Source of the DNA: Psychrobacillus sp. BL-248-WT-3
GTDB lineage: Bacteria > Bacillota > Bacilli > Bacillales_A > Planococcaceae
Direction of reading: 5' to 3'
Length of the DNA: 64,000 nucleotides
Assembly (NCBI RefSeq): GCF_012843435.1
Contig: NZ_JABAFC010000001.1
Coordinates: 248,001-312,000 of the forward strand
Position numbers and translations under genes: made by a program. Every line of letters starts with the position of its first letter. Positions within the stretch are counted from its first letter, which is position 1. The notes beneath the pieces were generated by a model that searched no databases, was not told the origin of the DNA, and was given only the letters and a program-made list of their open reading frames with translations. Below, piece after piece: positions 17,573 to 25,329 of this stretch.

Positions 17573-18196
17573 CTGAACATCAATTCTATAATTTACAATA
17601 AAGTTAAGTATATTGTTTTGTTGTTGATACTACTTTTTTTTCCTTTTTTTAATTTTTTCTCTGTTACAGGTTACGCTTGTTCATGTGATGGACCAAACAC
17701 CGTGAAAGAAGAATTAGATTTTAGTTCCACAGTTTTTTCTGGAAAAGTTGTTGAAATAATAGATGGGAACAAAAATAAGTCCATACAATCTTCTGCTGAT
17801 CCTATTGCTGTACATTTTGATATGAATGAATATTGGAAAGGGCCAAATCAGTCACCAATTACAGTTTATACTGTAAGAAATACGGAAAGTTGTGGCTACG
17901 AATTTGAATTGAATCAAGAGTATTTAGTATATGCAATTGAATCAAATGGAGAAATTCAAGTGAATTACTGTTCCAAAACTACTCTGTTGTCTTTAGCAGA
18001 TAAGGATTTATCCGAATTAGGAAAAGGTGAAAAAACAATTGAACTAGTTTCAAATAATTCAACTGCTAGCAAGGATGAAGAACAGTTAACTCCCAAAAGT
18101 TTAACAAATATGAATAGTATATATATTAGTCTGCTCGCCTTAGGTTTATTACTGGTAATGATATATGTCCTAAAACGAATTAAGAAATCGCCTTAA
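17573..18196 (+). CDS. Secreted TIMP/NTR-like protein with C-terminal membrane anchor
   Basis: A long hydrophobic signal (VLLLILLFFPFFNFF) ends before YACSCDGP, the Cys-rich start typical of bacterial tissue-inhibitor-of-metalloproteinase-like domains. The domain (VFSGKVVEI ... VHFDMNEYWKG ... ESCGYEFELNQEYLVYA) is followed by a linker, a TM helix (LLALGLLLVMIYVL) and a basic tail. The only standard start in frame is TTG 17618, inside the hydrophobic core and lacking the basic n-region. The AAGGGGAGG site at 17560-17568 instead points to CTG at 17573. The start is therefore uncertain; function unknown. Confidence 0.65.
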   Translation: MNINSIIYNKVKYIVLLLILLFFPFFNFFSVTGYACSCDGPNTVKEELDFSSTVFSGKVVEIIDGNKNKSIQSSADPIAVHFDMNEYWKGPNQSPITVYTVRNTESCGYEFELNQEYLVYAIESNGEIQVNYCSKTTLLSLADKDLSELGKGEKTIELVSNNSTASKDEEQLTPKSLTNMNSIYISLLALGLLLVMIYVLKRIKKSP

Positions 18197-18553
18197 TCTT
18201 ATAAGCTTAAAGATATTGGTTGATTTTGACTAACCATTCTTTTTTAAAGTGACTGTAAACATAAACAAAGGAACTTTCAAATAGCTATTAAGAACATATA
18301 TAGTTGGTGACAGTTTTTCACTATGTTTAAATGAGTAAATTTGTGCGCTTTATGGATGCTAAAGAGGTTCCCATTTATTGATTGCAGCGCCAGACTGCGA
18401 CTCCTACGGGATGAGGGATACAGATAAGCCATCACAACCACGCGCGTAAGTGATTGTGATGGCTTATCGCTCACCCCGCGGAAAGCTTCCGGCTGGGGCG
18501 GAAATCAATTCTACTCTCTGATCTAAGATTTCTTTTCATCATAAATCAACCCT
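18197..18553. other. Intergenic region holding a GC-rich repeat unit, no gene
   Basis: No supported gene. The left part is AT-rich; the right part holds the GC-rich structured element annotated separately at 18380-18510. A short minus-strand open frame over it is created by the repeat and is not credible. Confidence 0.6.
18380..18510. repeat. GC-rich dispersed intergenic repeat with hairpin core
   Basis: A sharp rise in GC, with GACTCCTACGGGATGAG on the left and CCCCGCGGAAAGC ... GGGGCGGAAATCAA on the right, matches the dispersed intergenic repeat style common in Bacillales. In its middle GATAAGCCATCACAA (18423-18437) and TTGTGATGGCTTATC (18454-18468) form a perfect 15-bp stem. Only one copy lies in the window, so its repeat nature rests on general knowledge. 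Confidence 0.55.
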
Positions 18554-18554
18554 T

Positions 18555-18590
18555 AGAAGGAGCCCCGGATATTTCTCCTGGGCTCCTTCT
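18555..18590. terminator. Hairpin between convergent genes
   Basis: AGAAGGAGCCC (18555-18565) and GGGCTCCTTCT (18580-18590) form a perfect 11-bp stem. The T tract is weak on both sides, but the location just past the ogt stop suggests it ends the minus-strand repair operon. Confidence 0.55.
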
Positions 18591-18596
18591 TGACAT

Positions 18597-19085
18597 TTAT
18601 AAAGTAGTTTTTATATTTTGCAATTTAGCTCGTTCATGCTGTAAAAGCCATTCTTTCCTCCATAGTCCTCCAGCGTAACCAGTCAACTTTCCTCCAACGC
18701 TTATGATCCGATGACAGGGTATAACAATAGGCAATCTGTTTTTGTTATTAGCACTTCCTACAGCTCTAACTGCACGATTTTTCCCAATTGTTTCTGCTAT
18801 ATGCTTATAGGTAGCAGTTGTCGCATAAGGAACTTGTGTAAGTGCTTGCCAAACCGACTGCTGAAATGCAGTGCCCTCATAGTTATAGAGAAAAGTAAAT
18901 TCCATACGGTCTCCATAAAAATACTCATTTAATTGCTCGATACAAGTATGAAGTATAGGAGGATGATCGACCTCAAGCGCGCGTTCTACTTCTTTTCTTT
19001 CCGTAAAGCGAATCGCATCAATAGCCTCGCTCGTACTTGAGATTTCTAATACTCCAATCGGTGATTGATAGTCTACTTGATACAT
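18597..19085 (-). CDS. ogt: Methylated-DNA--protein-cysteine methyltransferase
   Basis: 162-aa suicide DNA repair protein that removes O6-alkyl groups from guanine. The active-site PCHRI occurs in IVIPCHRII near residue 130, the helix-turn-helix DNA-binding part is ATYKHIAETIGKNRAVRAVG, and the C-terminal GYAGGLWRKEWLL is conserved. ATG 19085 follows GGAGGTCC. The start overlaps the stop of the alkA gene (TAATG), so it is the third gene of the adaA-alkA-ogt operon. It also corresponds to AdaB of Bacillus. Confidence 0.92.
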   Translation of the reverse strand: MYQVDYQSPIGVLEISSTSEAIDAIRFTERKEVERALEVDHPPILHTCIEQLNEYFYGDRMEFTFLYNYEGTAFQQSVWQALTQVPYATTATYKHIAETIGKNRAVRAVGSANNKNRLPIVIPCHRIISVGGKLTGYAGGLWRKEWLLQHERAKLQNIKTTL

Positions 19086-19816
19086 TATAAGGACCTCCAT
19101 AGATAAAATGTAGCGTATGCCTGCCAGCCTTTCCATCTTTCGGCTAGTTCTTTTAGTTCGACCACCGTAGGTTTACGGTCTAAATTTAATTGTTTTTTCA
19201 GGGCATTATGCAATCCAACGTCTGAAATAGGGAAAGCAGAGGGCTCTTGTAGGCTTTTCATCAACACATAGTCTGCAGTCCAAGGTCCAATACCTCTTAT
19301 AGTCGTTAAAAACAAATGCTTTTGTTCAAATGTCTCTAGTTTAAATAATAGGTCCTTGTCTAACTTTCCGCCTTTCATCAGCTGAGCAATACCAATGATA
19401 TACTCTGCTTTTCTAGAACTAAATTGTAAGGCTCTTAAATCATCTGTTGTTAAAGAAGCAACCATTTCAAAGGAAGGAAATGTATAAAATCTTTTCCCAT
19501 CATATTCTACAAAGTCTCCGTATTTTTCTACTAATCGCTTTTTTAAAGTATAGGCAAATGTTAAATTAATTTGTTGACCGATAATGGCCCAGGCTAACGC
19601 TTCAAAAAATCGTACATGTAGAGCATCAGGTTTCCATTCAATTATAAACAAAATTGGCTCATCATCATCTAATTTAATAGCTTTATAAATAGAGTAATTT
19701 ATTACTTGGTGCATCGTTTCTTGTTCCGATCTCATTAAATGAGCTAGACATTCCTCGAAGCAAAAGTCAGAAGGTGTAGGTATATTTAGTGTATTTGGTT
19801 TTAGGCTCTCATTCAT
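19085..19816 (-). CDS. alkA: DNA-3-methyladenine glycosylase II
   Basis: 243-aa HhH-GPD base-excision glycosylase that removes alkylated purines from DNA. The helix-hairpin-helix and catalytic segment are GIGPWTADYVL near residue 175, followed by FPISDVGLHNALKK, whose Asp is the catalytic residue. It lacks the longer N-terminal domain of E. coli AlkA, as do other Bacillus members. ATG 19816 overlaps the adaA stop as ATGA and has GGAGGAG 9 nt upstream. The ATG at 19834 lies within that ribosome site and is rejected. Confidence 0.88.
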   Translation of the reverse strand: MNESLKPNTLNIPTPSDFCFEECLAHLMRSEQETMHQVINYSIYKAIKLDDDEPILFIIEWKPDALHVRFFEALAWAIIGQQINLTFAYTLKKRLVEKYGDFVEYDGKRFYTFPSFEMVASLTTDDLRALQFSSRKAEYIIGIAQLMKGGKLDKDLLFKLETFEQKHLFLTTIRGIGPWTADYVLMKSLQEPSAFPISDVGLHNALKKQLNLDRKPTVVELKELAERWKGWQAYATFYLWRSL

Positions 19817-20382
19817 ATTTGCGAACTCCTCCATTGTTTTCGATATTCACTAGGAGAGGTTTGTAAGGAATTTTTAAAAGCCTTATAGAAAGTCGATGTA
19901 CTTTTAAAGCCTGTTTTCAATGATATTTCTAGGTTTGTATTATCTGTATTCTTCAATAAATGGATTGCTTTTTCTATGCGAACTTTTTCTAAAAACGTAC
20001 GTGGACTCTCGGACGTAACTTGTTTAAAGACTCGCTCCAGATGGAATGGACTTACTCCAATATGTAAAGAGAGGCTCTCCAGCGTAATAACCTCTTTGTA
20101 ATTGCAGGTCAGAAAAGAAATTACTTCGCTTACTAAATCCTCTTGAGGCGCAAGATCTATATCAGGCTTGCATCTTTTACAGGCTCGAAAACCAGCATTC
20201 TCTGCCTCAGATTTAGTTTTATAAAACTGTACGTTCTCTTTTTTGGGTTTTCGGGATTTACAGGAGGGCCTACAATAAATTTTAGTAGTTTTTACAGCTG
20301 TATAAAAGCATCCATCATAATTACGATCGCAAGATATAATCCTTTGCCACATTTCCTCAAAAGAAAGGTTTACTTTAGCCAC
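19813..20382 (-). CDS. adaA: AdaA-type methylphosphotriester-DNA methyltransferase/AraC activator
   Basis: 189 aa with two domains. The N-terminal Ada metal-binding domain has the four zinc Cys in FYTAVKTTKIYCRPSCKSR and ACKRCKPD; the first of these is the methyl acceptor. The C-terminal ~100 residues are an AraC-type double helix-turn-helix (LSLHIGVSPFHLERVFKQV). In Bacillus this protein senses methylated phosphates and activates its own operon, which fits the adaA-alkA-ogt order here. It starts with GTG behind GGGAGTG. Confidence 0.9.
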   Translation of the reverse strand: MAKVNLSFEEMWQRIISCDRNYDGCFYTAVKTTKIYCRPSCKSRKPKKENVQFYKTKSEAENAGFRACKRCKPDIDLAPQEDLVSEVISFLTCNYKEVITLESLSLHIGVSPFHLERVFKQVTSESPRTFLEKVRIEKAIHLLKNTDNTNLEISLKTGFKSTSTFYKAFKNSLQTSPSEYRKQWRSSQI

Positions 20383-20794
20383 GAATTTTCACTCCCTTTT
20401 TCAGTAAATTTTATTCATCATATCATATAACTTTTTTCGTTTGTAATTGCCTTATGTCTACTTTAACAAATATAGGAGAAGGAATCGTCTTAATTCTTGC
20501 TATTATGGTCCAATATTTATTGTTATTTTCTGAATTTTTAGTTGACTAATTTTAAGGATACTATTAATCTGTAATAAAAGTATCACTAAATTTGAGTTTT
20601 ACGTTTAATATTTGTTATATAAATTACTGATTAATCATAGAGACTACTATAGTAATTTTTTATGAAAATTACTGGGTTTAAGAGCATTCGTTTATTTGGG
20701 GGTTAAAGTATGTTATATACTTTTATGTTAAGGCGTTTTAATGGTGTTATGAGTTATTTTAGAAAAGCATAGCTTAAATAAAGGAGGAAGGTAA
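20383..20794. other. Divergent intergenic region between adaA and paaA
   Basis: AT-rich DNA that must hold promoters for the adaA operon (leftward) and the paa operon (rightward). It contains the palindrome at 20705-20723 and a CodY-like box at 20524-20538 with 3 mismatches. No gene is seen. Confidence 0.6.
20705..20723. promoter_or_regulatory. Palindrome over the probable paa promoter
   Basis: AAAGTAT (20705-20711) and ATACTTT (20717-20723) form an inverted repeat around GTTAT. The right arm contains TATACT, a good -10 hexamer, about 75 nt before the paaA start. It is a candidate site for PaaX or another local regulator, but no factor can be assigned from the sequence. Confidence 0.35.
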
Positions 20795-21751
20795 GTGAGC
20801 ATAGTTCTAACTTCACAAGATGAGCAGCAGCAAATGGATCGTTTTATGGAACGAATTGAAATGGGAGATAAGATTGAAGCCGATGATTGGATGCCTGAGG
20901 AATATCGCGTCACATTAATTAAATTGATCTCTATGCATGGGATGAGTGAAATTATGGGGGCTCTGCCAGAGAAGGAATGGGTGCCACGTGCTCCTTCTCT
21001 ATCTAGAAAGTTAGGTATTATGGCGAAAGTGCAAGATGAAATGGGTCATGGTCAGCTGTTACTTAGGGTGACAGAGGACTTGCTAAAGCCTTATGGGAAG
21101 AATAGGGCTGATTTGATGCAGGATCTCTTTAAAGGAGATCTAAAGTTCCACAATGTCTTTCATATGGGGACAAAAACTTGGGCAGATGCAGGGATTATTG
21201 GCTGGCTAGTAGATGGAGCGGCTATCATAACTCAGACAAATATGCTGGGTGCCTCGTATGGTCCGTACTCAAGAGCATTGCAGCGAATTTGTGCCGAAGA
21301 GGTGTTTCACGCGCAGCATGGGGAATCGATTATCATGGCTCTCGCTGAAGGTACAAGCAAACAAAAAGAGATGATTCAAGAAGCCCTTAATCGTTGGTGG
21401 GAGCCCCTCCTTATGTTCTTTGGCCCCGCATCTAAGGAAACTACAGGCTCCTCTAAACAGGATTTAACGATTAAATACAAAATAAGAACGAAAACAAATG
21501 AAGAATTTAGACAAATCTTTTTTGATAAATACATCCCTAGAATTTTATCCTTGGGGCTGACTGTTCCTGACCCAACCTTAACATTCGATAAATCTACAAA
21601 TACGTGGATATACCAGCAGCCTGATTGGAATGAATTTAAGAAAATTATTAAAAATGGTGGTCCTAGATCAGAGGCGCGCCTAAATTTAAGAAGAATCTCA
21701 TATGAAAATAATGCATGGGTCCGGGATGCACTTAGTGCGACAGTAAGCTAA
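20795..21751 (+). CDS. paaA: Phenylacetyl-CoA epoxidase, catalytic subunit A
   Basis: 318-aa di-iron oxygenase subunit that epoxidises the ring of phenylacetyl-CoA. The iron-binding helices are visible: AKVQDEMGHGQLL near residue 75 (ExxH) and AEEVFHAQHG near residue 165 (ExxH). The length agrees with PaaA of other bacteria. It starts with GTG behind AAAGGAGGAAGG. It heads the close-packed paaABCD operon and should bind PaaC as its structural partner. Confidence 0.95.
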   Translation: MSIVLTSQDEQQQMDRFMERIEMGDKIEADDWMPEEYRVTLIKLISMHGMSEIMGALPEKEWVPRAPSLSRKLGIMAKVQDEMGHGQLLLRVTEDLLKPYGKNRADLMQDLFKGDLKFHNVFHMGTKTWADAGIIGWLVDGAAIITQTNMLGASYGPYSRALQRICAEEVFHAQHGESIIMALAEGTSKQKEMIQEALNRWWEPLLMFFGPASKETTGSSKQDLTIKYKIRTKTNEEFRQIFFDKYIPRILSLGLTVPDPTLTFDKSTNTWIYQQPDWNEFKKIIKNGGPRSEARLNLRRISYENNAWVRDALSATVS

Positions 21752-21767
21752 GAAAGGAGTAGCTAAT

Positions 21768-22112
21768 ATGAAAGAAGAAAATTTTTATCAAGAATATGAA
21801 ATATTTAGCAAACGAACTCCAAGCTCAGCTTTTTTACATCAATTTAGTTTACTCGCTCCGAATGAAGATATGGCTTTTATAATGGCTCAAGAAAACTTTA
21901 TGAGACGAGAACCGGTAGCTGACATATGGATCGTCAATCGCAAGCATATCCGTAAGCTTGACCTGGAGGAGAAGGAAACGTTAGCAAGACTAGACAACAA
22001 GGATTATCGAACGACAAAGGGCTACGGGTACCTAAAGAAAAAATGGCGACACTATGAGCAGCAAATATTAGATGAAAAAGAAATACTATCTTGGGGAGGG
22101 GATCGGAAATGA
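21768..22112 (+). CDS. paaB: Phenylacetyl-CoA epoxidase subunit B
   Basis: 114 aa, slightly longer than the ~95 aa of E. coli PaaB, with the conserved core YEIFSKRTPSSAFLHQFSLL and NFMRREPVADIWIVNRKHI. PaaB bridges PaaAC heterodimers in the epoxidase complex. AAAGGAG precedes the ATG, and its stop overlaps paaC. Confidence 0.93.
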   Translation: MKEENFYQEYEIFSKRTPSSAFLHQFSLLAPNEDMAFIMAQENFMRREPVADIWIVNRKHIRKLDLEEKETLARLDNKDYRTTKGYGYLKKKWRHYEQQILDEKEILSWGGDRK

Positions 22113-22912
22113 CTGTTGAGATGAGCAAGGAACATAAGGAAGCTATAGCCAGCTTGCTGTTTCAGTTAGCAGATGATGACTTTATGTATGCGTATCGTGG
22201 ATCAGAGTGGCTTGGCCTCGCCCCTCATATAGAAGAGGACGTCGCTTCCTCATCCATTAGCCAGGATAGCATGGGGCATGCCGTCATGTATTACAGCCTA
22301 CTTGAAGAATTGGGGTTGGGGAATGCTGATGATCTTGCTCATCTGAGGGAGTCCAATAATAGAAAGAATAGCATACTGACGGAAAGAGCCAACGGGAAAG
22401 GCTCTTACATGGAGGTTCCACAATATGACTGGGCTTTACAAGTAGTCAGAAGCTATTTTTATATTACTGCCAAAAAGGTTAAAGTCGATTCCCTGTGTTC
22501 TAGTTCATATATTCCTTTGGCTGAAATTGCTAAAAAGGTAAAGATGGAAATTTACTACCACCGTTTGCATTGGGAAACATGGTTTAAGCAACTATTGAAT
22601 TCAACCGACTTAGCTAAAAAGAAAATGACAGATGCAATAATGCTAATAAGTGATGACTTTGCTGATTTTTTCTCCTTTGGAGCAGACAAGGAGATTATAG
22701 AAAAGCATCAGTTAATAGAACCAGAGAATGTATTAATGGAAAGATGGCTACAAAGCGTAGCTCCTACTTTTGAATTTCTTCAGCTAGCTAAACCAAATAT
22801 CTCCACCGTCCCCAATAAAAACGGTCGCAATGGAATGCATTTGAAGGACTTAGATGATGCGATTGAAACTCTTTCAGAGGTATATAGGATGGATCCGGCG
22901 GCTTCCTGGTAA
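22109..22912 (+). CDS. paaC: Phenylacetyl-CoA epoxidase subunit C
   Basis: 267-aa ferritin-fold structural subunit that pairs with PaaA. The relic metal-site helices are recognisable (SISQDSMGHAVMYYSLLEEL and YYHRLHWETWFKQLL) but lack the full set of Glu ligands, as expected for the non-catalytic subunit. ATG 22109 overlaps the paaB stop by 4 nt and follows GGGGAGGGG; a longer frame from 22091 would include that ribosome site. Confidence 0.93.
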   Translation: MTVEMSKEHKEAIASLLFQLADDDFMYAYRGSEWLGLAPHIEEDVASSSISQDSMGHAVMYYSLLEELGLGNADDLAHLRESNNRKNSILTERANGKGSYMEVPQYDWALQVVRSYFYITAKKVKVDSLCSSSYIPLAEIAKKVKMEIYYHRLHWETWFKQLLNSTDLAKKKMTDAIMLISDDFADFFSFGADKEIIEKHQLIEPENVLMERWLQSVAPTFEFLQLAKPNISTVPNKNGRNGMHLKDLDDAIETLSEVYRMDPAASW

Positions 22913-22938
22913 GGCTCAAATGAAAAGAGGTGACAAGA

Positions 22939-23439
22939 GTGACCCAAAGTTTAATAGTTTTAAAGGATTTAGTGATCAATGCCCTTTATGAAGTAATGGA
23001 TCCAGAGATAGACTCAGTTAGTATTATGGATCTTGGTATGGTGGAGGAGATAAAGATAGATGGTGGGAAAGTTCAGATCCATTTATTGCCTACCTTTTTA
23101 GGCTGTCCTGCGTTAGAAATTATTAAAGGCAATACTAGGTCTGCAATTGAGCGAATACCAGGTGTACTGGGAGTGGAGGTAGATTTTATTTTTCATCCGC
23201 CCTGGACTTCGGAAAGGATAACAAAACAAGGGCATGTAAATCTAAGGAAGTTTGGCATAGCGTCTCCTCCTATATTTAAGGAAGGAGAAGATGTGTGGCA
23301 GGTGGACTGTGCTTATTGTGGGTCCACATATACAACTTTAGAGAATCTCTTTGGTCCAACAGCTTGCAGAAGCATTCTGTACTGTAAAAGCTGTAAAAAC
23401 GTATTTGAAGCAATGAAACCAATATCTACGATTATGTAA
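22939..23439 (+). CDS. paaD: PaaD, epoxidase metal-cluster assembly factor
   Basis: 166 aa. The N-terminal MIP18/DUF59 domain (DPEIDSVSIMDLGMVEEI) resembles SufT/PaaJ-type Fe-S maturation factors. The C-terminus has four Cys in VDCAYCGST and YCKSCKNVF, plus FGPTACRSI. PaaD is required for an active PaaABC epoxidase in other bacteria. GTG 22939 is chosen since AGAGGTGA lies just before it; GTG 22930 overlaps that site. Confidence 0.9.
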   Translation: MTQSLIVLKDLVINALYEVMDPEIDSVSIMDLGMVEEIKIDGGKVQIHLLPTFLGCPALEIIKGNTRSAIERIPGVLGVEVDFIFHPPWTSERITKQGHVNLRKFGIASPPIFKEGEDVWQVDCAYCGSTYTTLENLFGPTACRSILYCKSCKNVFEAMKPISTIM

Positions 23440-23452
23440 AGGAGGATTATGA

Positions 23453-23755
23453 ATGGCTAAATTAGTCGCGATGTATAAGCAACCAGAAAACAAAAAGGAA
23501 TTTGATGAACACTATTTTAATGTCCACGCTCCCATTACACAAAAAATCCCAGGTTTACGAGAAATGAAAGTAACTAAATTTACGGGATCTCCAATGGGGG
23601 GAGAGTCGGAATATTATTTAATGTGTGAAATGATCTATGATGATATGGATTCCTTGAAAGCTGGATTAAAATCAACGGAAGGAAGGGCTTCAGGAAAGGA
23701 TTTAATGGGATTTGCAGGAGACTTAGTTACACTAATGATAGGCGAGGATGCATAA
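23453..23755 (+). CDS. EthD family protein in the paa operon
   Basis: 100-aa dimeric alpha/beta-barrel protein of the EthD family (MAKLVAMYKQPENKKEFDEH ... HAPITQKIPGLREM ... FAGDLVTLMIGED). EthD-like proteins accompany ring-hydroxylating or ether-degrading oxygenases in many clusters, with unclear role. Here it sits between paaD and paaF, at the place where paaE (the reductase) is found in proteobacterial operons, but it has no flavin or Fe-S motif. Its stop overlaps the paaF start (TAATG). Confidence 0.8.
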   Translation: MAKLVAMYKQPENKKEFDEHYFNVHAPITQKIPGLREMKVTKFTGSPMGGESEYYLMCEMIYDDMDSLKAGLKSTEGRASGKDLMGFAGDLVTLMIGEDA

Positions 23756-24528
23756 TGTCCTTCAACTTCATTGAAACAAACATTAATGATCATATAGGGT
23801 TAATCGAATTAAATCGTCCTGATCGGCTCAATTCACTAAATAGAAAAATGGTTAGTGAAATAATGGATGCACTGTTAGCATTTGAATGTGAAAAGGAAGT
23901 TCGGGTTATTGTCATAACAGGAAGAGGCAGGGCATTCTCGGCTGGTGCTGATATTGAGGAAATGATGGAGGACGATCCAATCAGTCTTGAATTACTAAAT
24001 CAATTTTCTGATTGGGATCGTATAGCTACTGTTAAAAAGCCAATTATTGGAGCAGTCAAAGGATTTGTTTTTGGTGGAGGCTTTGAGCTTGCTCTTGCTT
24101 GTGACCTTTTGATAGCAGCTACAGGAACGGAGTTTTCATTCCCGGAGGTAGGACTTGGTGTAATGCCTGGCGCTGGTGGCACCCAGAGATTGACGAAGCT
24201 AGTCGGTAAAACGAAAGCGCTAGAATGGCTTTGGACAGGGGAAAGAATCCTAGCAGCCACGGCTCTCGACCATGGTATTATCAACAAAATAGTAGCGAGC
24301 GAGCTGCTTATGGAAGAAACAACGAGGCTGGCCCAGAAGCTTGCTAAACAACCGCCTATTTCTCTCCGTCTCATAAAGGACTCCGTTAACAAGGCGGTAG
24401 ATTATTCCCTCCATGAAGGTATGCAATATGAAAGAAAAAACTTTTATTTGCTATTTGGTACCGAAGATCAAAAAGAGGGAATGAATGCATTTATGGAAAA
24501 AAGAAAACCGAACTATCAAGGGAAATAG
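23755..24528 (+). CDS. paaF: Enoyl-CoA hydratase (PaaF-like)
   Basis: 257-aa crotonase-fold enzyme. The oxyanion-hole motifs are FSAGADIEEM near residue 62 and VFGGGFELALACD near residue 105. Both catalytic Glu are kept, in GGFELALA and FPEVGLGVMPGAGGTQRL, so a true hydratase is expected. In the Paa pathway it hydrates 2,3-dehydroadipyl-CoA. The 1-nt overlap with the EthD gene indicates coupling. Confidence 0.85.
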   Translation: MSFNFIETNINDHIGLIELNRPDRLNSLNRKMVSEIMDALLAFECEKEVRVIVITGRGRAFSAGADIEEMMEDDPISLELLNQFSDWDRIATVKKPIIGAVKGFVFGGGFELALACDLLIAATGTEFSFPEVGLGVMPGAGGTQRLTKLVGKTKALEWLWTGERILAATALDHGIINKIVASELLMEETTRLAQKLAKQPPISLRLIKDSVNKAVDYSLHEGMQYERKNFYLLFGTEDQKEGMNAFMEKRKPNYQGK

Positions 24529-24543
24529 CGAGGTGTTGAGCGT

Positions 24544-25317
24544 ATGTATGAGACGATTAAGTTTGAACTGAAAAATGGAGTAGCATGGATTACTCTTAAC
24601 AGACCAGATAAGCTAAATGCTTTTACCTGGGATATGAATCGAGAACTTAAGACTATCTTTAAATCGGCATCATCTAACGAGGAAGTACGATGCATCGTGT
24701 TGACTGGAGAAGGAAGAGCGTTCTGTTCAGGGCAGGATTTAGCTGAAGTAGATGATCAGATGGATCATGGTAATCTACTCAGAGAGTCCTATTATCCAAT
24801 GCTTCTCCAGATCCGGCAATGTGAAAAGCCAGTAGTAGCTGCTGTTAATGGAGTAGCGGCAGGAGCAGGTTTTAGTCTGGCGTTAGCATGTGACTTTCGA
24901 GTGATATCAGAAAAGGCTAGTCTTATCAACGCCTTTATACACGTGGGACTCGTACCCGATTGTGGGAACCTGTATTACTTAACTAAACTAATAGGGTATG
25001 CGAAAACGTTAGAGCTATCTATATTAGGAGAGAAAGTTACGGCACAAAAAGCAATGGACCTAGGTTTAGCGAACAAGATAATACCTATGGAAAGCTGGGA
25101 AACCGAAGTAATTAATTTTGCAGAGCATCTTGCATCTCTACCAACAAAAGCAATTGCTCTTATAAAACAAAATTTGAAAGCGGTTTCAGATATGAGGTTA
25201 GAAGATTACTTAGAATTAGAGGCACAAACGCAGCGTATTGCCGGTCTAACAACTGATCACCATGAAGGTGTTGAAGCCTTCTTACAAAAAAGAAAACCTG
25301 TTTTCACAGGGAAATAA
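24544..25317 (+). CDS. paaG: Ring-1,2-epoxyphenylacetyl-CoA isomerase (oxepin-CoA forming)
   Basis: 257-aa crotonase-fold isomerase. Oxyanion-hole residues lie in AFCSGQDLAEV and AAGAGFSLALACD. One of the two hydratase Glu is missing and Asp appears in HVGLVPDCGNLYYL near residue 135, the PaaG arrangement (catalytic Asp) rather than a hydratase. It converts the epoxide made by PaaABC to oxepin-CoA. GAGGTGTTGAGC precedes the ATG. Confidence 0.9.
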   Translation: MYETIKFELKNGVAWITLNRPDKLNAFTWDMNRELKTIFKSASSNEEVRCIVLTGEGRAFCSGQDLAEVDDQMDHGNLLRESYYPMLLQIRQCEKPVVAAVNGVAAGAGFSLALACDFRVISEKASLINAFIHVGLVPDCGNLYYLTKLIGYAKTLELSILGEKVTAQKAMDLGLANKIIPMESWETEVINFAEHLASLPTKAIALIKQNLKAVSDMRLEDYLELEAQTQRIAGLTTDHHEGVEAFLQKRKPVFTGK

Positions 25318-25329
25318 GGAGTGGGTACT

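Noticed and set aside
18277-18474. 65-aa minus-strand open frame over the GC-rich repeat
   Set aside because: The frame is produced by the repeat and hairpin sequence, without a start signal.
24000-24392. 130-aa minus-strand open frame inside paaF
   Set aside because: It lies wholly within a convincing crotonase gene, has no ribosome site, and its composition is that of an antisense shadow.
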